64,000 nt of DNA, taken from Lasioglossum baleicum. Lineage: Eukaryota; Arthropoda; Insecta; Hymenoptera; Halictidae. The notes below the pieces were generated by a model. It was not told where the DNA came from. It saw only the letters and a list, made by a program, of their open reading frames with translations, and searched no databases. Within the stretch, counting starts at the first letter, position 1; each line of letters starts with the position of its first letter. Positions 47,101 through 55,357 of the stretch are shown piece by piece. Made by a program: the position numbers and the translations under genes. The stretch spans positions 5,704,001 through 5,768,000 of the forward strand of contig NC_134932.1 of the NCBI RefSeq assembly GCF_051020765.1, in the 5' to 3' direction.

Positions 47101-48646
47101 TCCTCCAGGAAGCTGCGGTATCCCTATTTGCGAAGGCGATAACGAGGAAGAAATAAAGGGAGCGTCTTTAATTAATGGGCAAAGCGTGAGCGGCGAGGAA
47201 GGAGTGCTTCTTGCGGGCACGAGCGTGTTCGTTCTTGACCCTGGTCAAACGCCATGTAAATATTCCAACGAGTACTTTTCATAGTCCATACGTGTACACA
47301 CACATTCACCATACAGATACACATACACATAGACGCGTATATATATACCGATACTAATTAACCTATATGTATTCCGTCGATACCGTAACTAAAATTATCC
47401 GCGAACTTTTACCCGGGACGATTAATTAATTAAACCCGCTCCCGATGAACCTTTTGTCTGGAAATAAACTCTTAATGGGTTTCAATGTCGATATATCTTG
47501 TTTAATAGCTGTACAAACTCTGTACGAAGACGGCAGCGTCCACCCATTATGGCTGCTATGGCTGGCCGTAGCTCTTGGCATTCTGTTCCTCATCATGCTC
47601 ATTATCAACATATTCCTCTGCTCCGCGATGACCTGCAGTTGCACCAGGACCGACATCATCGAGAAAGAACCATCGATCATCGAAGATTACGATCCCTATC
47701 GCAGCTGGCATGGTTCCCAATATGGCTCGAGGTTTGATTCCAACTTTTCTCTCTTTTTTTTTTCAACGATACCCCCGTCTGCCTTAGATTTATTTATGCG
47801 GTGGGAACAGGTGACGGATTCATTATAACTAGACTGCGGATTTTACGCGTTTGTGACAAATATAGGTACGTACAATTTAAATCAGAGAACGTATTATGTA
47901 AAACGATTTAAGGACATCAGTGTATTAGTTTGAATTGTATAAGATCATTAGAAAAAGAAAAAATTTCTATGTGGCCCCTGTTTTTTGCAATTGATGTAGA
48001 GATCATTTATTTTGCATAAAGATCCGCAGTCTAATTATAACCTTTTTTCGAAATCTAAGAAAACTTCACTTCACACTGAAGACGTCACTTGCCTGTTTTG
48101 CCCAGAGTATCTTCGTCCTTGTGCAGTAATAAATTGAATTGGAGTAAAGTTTGTTAGATTTCAATAATTGCAAAGTGATAAATAGAAATAAAAAATGTTT
48201 GCAATGATTACAAGACACAGGAGCCAAATAACAATTTAATTCTTCTTTTAATTATCTTATTAAGGTGAAACTAATACACTGATGGCCTTAAATCTTTCTA
48301 ATACCTCCACTGTTTCAAATTGTACGTACCCATTTTTGTCATAAATGCTTAAAATCCGCAGTCTAGTGATAAAAATTTGGAATACATAAGTGAACAACAC
48401 AGAAACGTGGAAAGTGAATGTTGTTACAATGTCGCCGATGTTTGCAGGTATTCTCTAAACGGGAAGCAAGGATACGCTTCCGGAGGATCAACGATGAACT
48501 CGACGAGGTCGATATCGACGAACAGCGACCATTACGCCATAGTTCACTCGCGACCAGGAAGCAGATACTCTGGGCCGGGTCAGAAGCATCATCATCATCA
48601 CAGAGGGCCGCCGTCGAACATCGGTTCCCATTATTCTGGAAAATAA
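17119..48646 (+). CDS. ZP-domain single-pass membrane protein
   Basis: Insect transmembrane protein with one zona pellucida domain, the class that builds apical extracellular matrix and shapes cuticle (dusky/miniature-like group; which member I cannot say). Exons: 17119-17208, 44626-44862, 45193-45305, 45432-45541, 45695-45773, 46274-46413, 47109-47255, 47509-47731, 48448-48646; all phases agree, giving 445 residues. Residues 1-30 are a signal peptide (LVSVVCLALVALRVGE). The ZP domain (about 40-260) has ten cysteines: ATCKAGHMTIRVNLNQ, PQCM, DYCGV, VITCG, KSCFAF, GCPVK, FQCDIAVCRG, SCGIPIC. A hydrophobic helix (about 318-343) precedes a 100-residue cytoplasmic tail with YDPYRSWHGSQYGSRYS and a five-His run. 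I see no clear furin site before the membrane segment. Exon 1 is joined by matching phase and a GTAAGT donor; the 27.4 kb intron makes that link an inference. Exons 2-9 are secure. Confidence 0.88.
17254..18401 (+). repeat. Three copies of a ~280-bp repeat after ZP exon 1
   Basis: Copies lie at about 17254-17537, 17538-17730 and 18134-18401. Shared landmarks in order: CGAGGACACGCTTCGC, AGATTTCGCTCGTGC, a CTCTGGC-like segment, CAACTCCTAG(C/T)ACCATGTCGA, CGCGGACTT, ATGAATGAA, ACGCGCGAGCGCTTCTTC, CATTAAGATAACCG and CGCCAG. The second copy is shortened; the third is most diverged and set apart by 400 bases. The array starts only 45 bases after the exon 1 donor. Confidence 0.8.
20891..21091 (+). 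mobile_element. MITE family A (full copy)
   Basis: Starts TAGACTGCGGATTTTATGCA and ends GCATAAAGATCCGCAGTCTA; TA flanks on both sides. Internally it carries AAAATGGGTACATACAATTT and TGGCTCCTGTGTCTTGCAAT, which mark this family. Non-coding, 197 bases between the TA dinucleotides. Confidence 0.85.
21105..21535. mobile_element. Tc1-type long hairpin element
   Basis: A long palindrome: 21113 onward (CACAAAAGTGTTCGTACGCC, then TTTAAAACAGAA) is answered by a near-perfect inverse copy ending at about 21525 (GGGCGTACGAACACTTTTGTG). The left end reads CAGTGGCCCACAAAAG, typical of Tc1-like transposon termini; the right outer end is eroded. Inner arms also pair (GCAATTAGAAGCATT / AATGTTTCTAATTGC). There is no transposase, so it is a non-autonomous foldback. 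It starts 14 bases after a family A MITE. Confidence 0.75.
23021..23194. mobile_element. Short TIR element with ATTTATAGTGGAGC arms
   Basis: The left arm GCATTTATAGTGGAGC(A)GCGAG is matched by the right arm CTCGCCGCTCCACTATAAATGC, with GGTGAAAA / TTTTCACC pairing further in. The right arm continues into ACCCTTA, the same end motif (AAGGGTGC) as the Timp intron MITE, so a related terminus is possible. The left outer end is eroded. Confidence 0.5.
30745..31603 (+). repeat. Repeat block copy 1 (truncated), flanked by 40-bp direct repeats
   Basis: From about 30788 to 31557 this sequence is closely similar to 35692-36797. Shared marks: ACTCCGCAGGAAACCAG, ATTGGAAATTGATCACGCG, AATCAACACC, GTAGGGTGATTTCGGGATAG and GAGTTAGATGCACTCC. 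Relative to the second copy it lacks about 75 bases near its start, the TTAA-flanked MITE, and the right end of the TIR element. The 40-base sequence starting TCAGCGTTTCTCAATGCTTC occurs on both sides (30745-30784 and 31564-31603), differing at one base. Confidence 0.8.
33368..33530 (+). repeat. Degenerate ~60-bp tandem units
   Basis: Three phrases of similar layout recur at about 60-base spacing: GATACTTGAATGTAAGGACTCG, GATACATTGACATACACGCTCG and GATACTTTGACTTATGGACTCG (around 33368, 33430 and 33490). Between them the match is weak. The surrounding kilobase (32.9-33.85 kb) has few homopolymer runs compared with its neighbours and no open frame. Confidence 0.35.
33854..34094. mobile_element. 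piggyBac-like MITE, perfect TTAA flanks
   Basis: 241 bases flanked by TTAA on both sides (33850-33853 and 34095-34098). Ends are CACTTTACCTACCGG and CCGGTCGGTAATGTG, imperfect inverted repeats. Interior marks: AAGCCTATTAATAGGATTTTC and TATGCAATAATAACC. The target TTAA is diagnostic of piggyBac-type insertion. No coding capacity. Confidence 0.85.
35692..37072 (+). repeat. Repeat block copy 2 containing nested elements
   Basis: The more complete copy of the block at 30.8 kb. The part 36054-37072 is bounded by inverted repeats GGGTAATTCCGGGATAGATG and CATCTATCCCGAAATTACCC, each followed outward by TA, so it is itself a TIR DNA element of about 1.0 kb. Inside sits a TTAA-type MITE (36206-36447) plus a small extra stretch near 36476-36499 absent from copy 1. 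No transposase frame survives. Confidence 0.75.
36206..36447. mobile_element. piggyBac-like MITE with paralogous empty site
   Basis: 242 bases, ends as in the 33.85 kb copy, flanked by TCAA (decayed TTAA) on the left and TTAA on the right. The homologous block at 31.2 kb reads TTATATTAATATATTAACG without the insert, giving a precise pre-insertion site. Confidence 0.88.
37082..37118 (-). repeat. Terminal fragment of MITE family A
   Basis: The stretch CATAAACGCATAAAATCCGC followed by AGTTCAGTA matches the right end of reverse-oriented family A copies; nothing else of the element remains. It starts 10 bases after the TIR element that ends at 37072. Confidence 0.5.
41224..41428 (+). repeat. 43-bp direct repeat, 161 bases apart
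   Basis: AGCTGTTCATAAATTCC followed by TTCAAACTCCATAAATTATCC occurs at about 41224-41266 and again at 41385-41428 with one base changed between the two halves. No further structure seen. Confidence 0.7.
47830..48033 (+). mobile_element. MITE family A in ZP intron 8 (forward)
   Basis: Begins TAGACTGCGGATTTTACGCG and ends GCATAAAGATCCGCAGTCTA with TA flanks. It starts about 98 bases after the donor of ZP exon 8. It shares the GGTACGTACAATTTAAATCA and TGGCCCCTG segments with other copies. Confidence 0.85.
48185..48365 (-). mobile_element. MITE family A in ZP intron 8 (reverse, left end lost)
   Basis: Reverse-oriented partner of the copy at 47830. The right end (ATAAATGCTTAAAATCCGCAG then TCTA) is intact; the left terminus is replaced by unrelated AT-rich sequence. 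It ends 82 bases before the acceptor of the last ZP exon. Confidence 0.8.
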
Positions 48647-49696
48647 TTAACTAATAGCCGCCCCTAACGAAAAACTTAGAGCGAACGATCACCATCGATT
48701 AAACTATTAAACGATCTAAAATAGTAATTCTCCGTTTTAACGCAGCGACCGCTTGTAACGAACACCGAGACTCGATGGAATCGGTGTTCGAGGTCGTTTC
48801 CGACGCAAACTATCAATCGCGACCCACTAAACGATAAGCTGATCTTCGTTTCGATGAACGGCGACATCGTAACGAGACACCGTCGTCTCGAACATTTGTT
48901 AAAGCCTTAAGGATTGATCCTCGTAACTCCGTGTGTCCTTAATAGTTACTACTAATATATTACGTACGCAAAAAGGTTAAACAATTCTTGCCTTGAAGAG
49001 TATTTTTGTACTAATTTTCAACTATCAGCATAGTTATCCGTACCTTCTTCCGACGGGGACACATGCGAATTTCAAAGATGTTAACATTTGGATTTGATGA
49101 TCTTTTTGGTATTCAGATGATACGGTGATCTTATTCGTGTTTTGTTTATGTCTTCGCTCGGGGGGAGGTTCCTCTGCTAGATCGTGTATGTATCATATGA
49201 TAGTCATAAATTTAGGTACTTAGCATTTACGATGTTGGGCAGTATCGTACTTAATTCAGTGGAATTAGACGAACGCTTTTGTACATAAATTCATTGATCG
49301 GGATTCATCCTTCGTGACTGTCGACGCGCGTCGTTGCCTTCTATCATCAAAATTAGTGTAGTGTCTATGCTGTCCAGTGTCCAGTTAGGTGTACTTACTG
49401 CCGTCACGATCAAAAAATTGATGTTTTGTATAAAATCCGCGGAGCGTAGTGGCCGGGAACAAATTGATCATCGACTGTGTTCCGTTCTTGACACGATATT
49501 ATATATATGGATATATATATCTATTCTCTGATAGCTCAATGAAACATTCCATGTTCAACGAGTCACGATTACATGCTACAAATACATTAAAAGTTTAAGG
49601 AAACTGTCGGATTTTTTAATGAGATCCTTACCCGAAAACTTGGTGACGGGAAAACGTTCTTCATTATTTTTAAGTGTACAGTTAGTGCGAAGTTAA

Positions 49697-49938
49697 CCCT
49701 TTGCACTCGAATGGCGACAGTAAGGCGGCAATAAAAATGGCCACACTATTATTCAAAACAGTTTCAATATTATTGAATTCGTCTGTTTTCTATAAATTGT
49801 GAAAAGATGAACTGTTACATGAGAAAACTGGTTAAATTTCATGTGCACAATGTAAAAAAGATTGCATAGAATAAAAATGTTCTGGGTCGGAAGAAATGAT
49901 TTTAAGTTTCGAATTGAAATTGCTTCGAGTGCAAAGGG
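49697..49938. mobile_element. Second piggyBac-like MITE type (CCCTTTGCACTCGA)
   Basis: 242 bases between two TTAA sites (49693-49696 and 49939-49942). Ends CCCTTTGCACTCGAA and TTCGAGTGCAAAGGG (after one base) are inverted repeats. Single ends resembling it occur near 19587 (TTAACCCCTTGCACTG) and possibly 44295. Non-coding. Confidence 0.8.
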
Positions 49939-50540
49939 TTAATGGTATAAATTTTCCTGGCAATTAATAATGCTAAATAACGTGTTAATGTCGAGCTTGT
50001 TTCTTAACAAGGTTCCGACATGATTTAGTGAATTTATAGAAAACCACGTAATTAGAAACGTGATTGCTCTGCAATCAAGTTATAAAGCATTCATAGATTC
50101 ATATTGAACGAGGTGACCCTGACTGCATGCAACATTCGTGAATATGTCTTGTCACGTAAGGAGACACGCACATGTTCGAGTTTATAATACTAAGTAGTCT
50201 ATCAAGGTCGAATTATGAATGGTTGCATCAATGCCAGTGATTGATTAATTAGCACTATTTACAATTCAAGTAAATACTTTTACCGAGCTCGCTTTGCAAT
50301 TCAAGAAAATCCTTTTTCCAAGTTTGCTTTACGCTTTCTGAACACTAATACACTCTTTATGATTGATCTTCGATGAATAATTCATACTTTATACACAGCT
50401 GTCGGTAATTTATAATTATTAGTAACAAACTAGTAATTTCAATAACAAAGGAGAAGTACTTTTCTCTGCTTTCAGTTTTTGTTTTAAATTCGAATACAAA
50501 ATACAATTATGTTTCCTCTATCGATCGTATTTGCTGATAA

Positions 50541-50892
50541 TAAAATTTTTTAATGTTTTCGGCGCAACGGTTCGATCGTTTATTACGAATTATAAAGCAA
50601 CTTTGCTAATTGTCAAACAAAATCAACGTTCATCATAAATCATAAATTTATTTTCCCCGAAGCAAGTGAGTGTGCCTTTATGAACAATTTTTCTTACATT
50701 CAATCATTCAATATTTCTGTTTTTTTTTTTAAATTACTATAACATATTTAATTTACAGACGCGATTCAAATAAATCTTGAAAAAGATCCAAACTGGGATC
50801 GAAACGTTGATTTTGTTTGACAATTAGCAAAGTTGCTTTATAATTCGTAATAAACGATCGAACCGTTGCGCCGAAAACATTTAAAAATTTTA
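50541..50892. repeat. Palindromic copy of the 'GAAACGTTG' repeat family
   Basis: Two inverted arms of about 89 bases: 50541-50629 (TTTTCGGCGCAACGGTTCGA ... CAAAATCAACGTT) and 50804-50892 (AACGTTGATTTTG ... CGAACCGTTGCGCCGAAAA). Between them at 50741-50803 is CAGACGCGATTCAAATAAAT and the stem AGATCC-AAACTG-GGATC followed by GAAACG. No coding capacity. Confidence 0.75.
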
Positions 50893-52165
50893 CAAAATAC
50901 AATATCGAACACAGATCTCATGCATGAATTATTATTGCATTAACATTCTTGTTGAAGCTATGTTGTTTTAAAGAAATCAATTATTAAATACAATTACGAG
51001 ATGAAAATAAATTCTGAATATAAATGAATAATATATGTGTGGCACGTTTGGCTTCATTAGCTGCATTCGATTTCCAGGGAAATAATTAATTGGAACGGCG
51101 AATATAAATATTTACCGCGTGCCGGTTTTAATGTATGCTTTCACTCTTACTCTCGTTAATTGCTGGGAACGAACCGCGTCTCCGAACTGTATTCTTCTGG
51201 CTTAATTGAATGGGTCCGTGCACCGCTAGTTTTGCAACTCATTTAACAGAGGATTCGTTAACATTAATGACGAGAGTAGTCTAGTTTCTCGCGTGGCCGT
51301 TGTCCTGGGATTTTGAGAAAGTTAGGTCAATGCATCTTTCCATCGCACGACAATGAAAATTAATTAGGAGAAGTGCCCCGGCACTTACTACGCGTTACTA
51401 GCTTTTCTCATAATTACGTATTCGATCGAAATTAATCAAAATATCGGGCACACGTTTCGAAAACGGAAATTTTTCCTGCTTCGAGTCTGAACTTTCCCTA
51501 AAAATACATATTCTAAAGGATAGGCTTCCGAATGAAACTGTAGACGAATTTTTAAAAACAAATTTATTATTAAATGTACATCTTTATCTGATAACGGAGT
51601 ATACGCGAATTACTCGCTTAAATACTACCTGTACAAAAACACGAAAACTCATCTCTATGTGCACCATAACTTGCGAAACGCGCCGGCGCGGCGTTCCGTC
51701 GCATAAATAAGTATACAAAAGTTCGACACTCTAATTTCGTAAACACGAAAAAGTCCAGTGACAAAGGATTCAACAACAAGTTTGCGATAATCTTCAATGA
51801 AGAATCTTCTTCGTGACGAACCGTTTTGTAATGCATTTAGAAAATGTGCGTCTATACATCGGTGTAAAAAGTGAGCAAATAAATTAACAGGGTAAAGAAA
51901 ATTTACAACAATGATGTTATTCGCGAACGAATGCTGCGTTCAATGACACTGGTTAACTCGAATGATCAGAAGCTGATGATTAGTCTATCCTTTCACCGGT
52001 ACTGTAAACAAACAGCGCTACTTTCAGTAGAACAAGTCTTCTTTGAGTGACAAGCAATTGAATCTGGGAACGTCTGACTAGTGACAGTCACGTTCCACTT
52101 CGAATCGACGGACGATTCCACTGAAACCTTTTGTATGTTATTATTCACAGTATGAAACTTATGAC

Positions 52166-52293
52166 TAGGCTATGGACTTTATGCATTGATGACAAAAATT
52201 AGTAGACAAAATTGAAAGAAATCAACAAATTAAAAGAACTCATCTTGCAATGGGTGCGAACAATTTTCATATCGCATAAAGATCCGCAGCCTA
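52166..52293 (+). mobile_element. MITE family A, internally deleted and diverged
   Basis: Ends TAGGCTATGGACTTTATGCA and GCATAAAGATCCGCAGCCTA keep the inverted termini, with TA flanks. The interior is shortened to about 128 bases in total. Confidence 0.7.
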
Positions 52294-52317
52294 TGACCGT
52301 CCGTCATTTGTAATGAA

Positions 52318-52517
52318 TAGACTGCGGATTTTATGCATTTATAATAAAAATGGGTACGTGCAATTTAAAGCAGTGGCCGTATTAAAAAATTTAAAGACAT
52401 CAATGTATTAGTTTCAGTTTAATACAATAATTAAGACAAGAAAAAATGTTTTATTTGGGTTCTGTGCCTTGCAATCAATGCAAACATTTTTTATTTTGCA
52501 TAAAGATCCGCAGTCTA
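52318..52517 (+). mobile_element. MITE family A (full copy)
   Basis: Full-length copy with TAGACTGCGGATTTTATGCA and GCATAAAGATCCGCAGTCTA ends and TA flanks, only 24 bases from the preceding deleted copy and in the same orientation. Confidence 0.85.
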
Positions 52518-52747
52518 GTAATGAATGTAGAATGGCCGGTATTCAATTTCTCTTTCAAAATTGATGAAGAAGGAGAGTGTGGGTCGATGTAGACCCTGTA
52601 TTTGCCATAAAGTTTCCCTTCATTTCATCCGTTTAATGCAAAAGTGATATAACGCTGTATTCGTCTGATTGGACAATCGCCAATAAATAAAACAATTGTA
52701 ATATAATTTTAGCGTGTTCCTAACATCATATTAATCATATTAATATA

Positions 52748-52905
52748 AACATATTTAATTTACAGACGCGATTCAAATAGATCTTGAAAAAGATCCAAAC
52801 TAGGATCGAAACGTTGATTTTGTTTGACAATTAGCAAAGTTGCTTTATAATTCGTAATAAACAATCGAACCGTTGCGCCGAAAACATTTAAAAATTTATT
52901 ATCAT
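52748..52905 (+). repeat. 'GAAACGTTG' repeat, single arm
   Basis: Nearly identical to 50741-50896, from ATATTTAATTTACAGACGCG through GATCGAAACGTTGATTTTG to CCGTTGCGCCGAAAACATTT, with only a few base changes. Similarity over about 155 bases indicates recent spread. Confidence 0.8.
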
Positions 52906-55357
52906 ATTAATGTGTTTTGTAAAGCTTTAACTTAATTCCTCATGGTTCAATGATGGACTGTTTTTGCATTAAACGGGTCATTTTCGTCGTCAGACTAAAT
53001 CAGACAAAATCCAATGAAAATCATTAATGAAGCAAGTTTCCGTGTAAAGTTCTCATTCGTTAGCATCAGTCGACGAAGTTCGCGGAAACCGTGGCGCAGT
53101 TGCCGCGGTTTCGATCGCGGCGAGATGAAAGATGGGTGTCTCTGATGAAAAAGTTGACGGAAGAGAATGTGCCTGGTCGCGAATGGGTATCGCGAGGAAT
53201 AAATTATAGGGCAGACGGAACACGCTCTTCGAGAGACAAGAGAACGACACCGCGGAGCTCGGCATCGCGGGAGACGCGGAGCGTTGAACATTGAACAATG
53301 ACTGGTGTTAAACGTTTGCTCGTTAGCCCAGTCCCCTTAGTGTGACTGGGTAGTAGCGTCGCGATTGAGTATTTCGTGTTTTAACGGTCCCGTCGTGTGT
53401 ATTCAGCGAAACGAGCCAGGAGGGGTTTATCTACAAAACGCGGATCGTGACGGAGGCGCACGTGCAACGATGCAGTCGCACCTGCACAACGCCACGACCG
53501 ACCACTAAAGCGTTAATTGTGAGTTGCGAGTAACCGTAAGATGTATTCTCCATCCGCGATAAAGAAAACGGAGGCACCATGAGTAAAACATACACTAACA
53601 CCGCCCGGAGACCAGAAAATTCTCCACTCTCTGTCTCTCCCTCTCGCTGAAATCCGTGCTACGATCCCGTTCGTTGGTGTTAACCCCAGTTGTCAGTGTG
53701 TTCGAGTTCTTCGAGTGCAAAAGTATCAATGAATTTTCAGTCGGTCGTCTCAGCCGTTCACAGACCAAATGGAAACTTTACTATTGAGTGACTAACGATG
53801 ATCAACACTTATTTTTACTATGAACGACATTTTGAATGAAATAACATTCTAATAATTTATGGAATAATCACGTAGCAGAACATCTTTCGCACTCGTAGAA
53901 CAGCCATTCAACTATTAGGTGTTTCGATCAACAACGAGCATAAACGAACTAATAATCTTTTATTGATCTTCCTGTCTCCGCGCAGTGCATCGTCGCACAA
54001 CGCATTCTCTGTCGCAGAGAACGCGATGCAACGTCATTCGGGGTAAATAGAGAAAGATTACGTATGAAAGTAAGTACAGAACGATCACGTCCGAAACGAG
54101 AAAGACTCCCGACGACGACGGTGCTCGTTTCAATTCACGATTGCAGCTGCTGTCGAGGAAGAATCGCAAAATCCATGGCGAGCAAATAATAAATAGTGAA
54201 TGAGACCCGTGAGAAATCGCGAATCGATTTGAGAGAACCAACCCTCCGAGGGCTGAACGAAAATTAAACTAGTTCTCCTGTCGATTTCCAAAAAGCCGCG
54301 ATTCCGGGAGGAATCTTACCTAGCCGTCCTTGACACGCTAATCTCTAAGTTGAATATTTTTTGCGTTTTATATCCTCTAGTTTTATCCGTTCCGAATATC
54401 TCATTCCCTACGTGTTCCACGTGTTAGGCAACCCGGCTTACCCCTTAATTGATCTACGCTGGAAAGAAAAAAAAAGGAGCCTGACACGAGGACAAGAACG
54501 AAAGCCAACCGGCGTGCTCCGTGTACACGAGCACGAATTTCCTCCCTAACTAAGGCCACTTTAGGAACCTGGATGCGATCCAGCGAAGCGTTTCGAGCTC
54601 GTACTGTATCTCGCATCATCTGGATCGAACGGATCGGGTTTCCTTAAACAGCGTTTCCCTAATGATCGCCGATCGACCGGCTCTCACGGTGAAAGGTCCT
54701 GCTACATTGTATCCTCCGCGGATCCCGCTCTTCGCGCTCTACTTTTACCCCCGAAACATTTACTCCCTTATAATTGTCTCGATTAAATGTAACGACTATT
54801 TCTACATTATTTACACAGTTACAATATTGTTAGTTAACGTTCCTGCGCGTCCTACGCGTGACAAGGCCCGCTCGATGTTAATTACTTCTCATGCGATCGC
54901 CGATGCTCGAATTATCGATTGCCAGGTTTCGTTCCAATTTCGACGAGATTGGAACTACCCGGGATCGGTGTTTGCGATCGTTTGCAGGGCCACATTGTCG
55001 CCAAATTAGAGTCATTACCGTCTTGGGAACGAACGCCTATCACCGCAACCATAAGCGGTATCCGGCTGTCTGATCGAACTCTTTTCCTCGCTTGTTCTAC
55101 TATCGTTTTCGGGGACCACAATTATTTCTCTCTCATTCTCACCCTTTCTCTCTCTCATACTCTCTGTTTTTCTCTCACTCTCTCGCTCTCACTCTATTCC
55201 TCCCGTGGAGTAGACGCTCTTCGACGAACGCGACCCAACGAGAGCGAAAATATTTACGGAATGATTCGCTACAGCATACTGACTAATTTACAGGAATACG
55301 CTAAGAATATCGTGTATGCTTTGGACCGCCTCAATATCTGAGCTCCCTCAGGATCGA

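Larger units (their letters stand above)
48647..55357. other. Intergenic DNA between ZP gene and laccase 2
   Basis: Both flanking genes end here (convergent 3' ends), so the untranslated regions of each extend in from the edges. No protein frame is recognisable. Repeats: a TTAA MITE (49697-49938), a palindromic 'GAAACGTTG' unit (50541-50892) and its sister (52748-52905), and two family A MITEs (52166-52293, 52318-52517). A CpG-rich, higher-GC patch at about 53.05-53.8 kb could be a promoter or first exon of something I cannot identify. CT-rich microsatellite near 55.13-55.2 kb. Confidence 0.55.
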
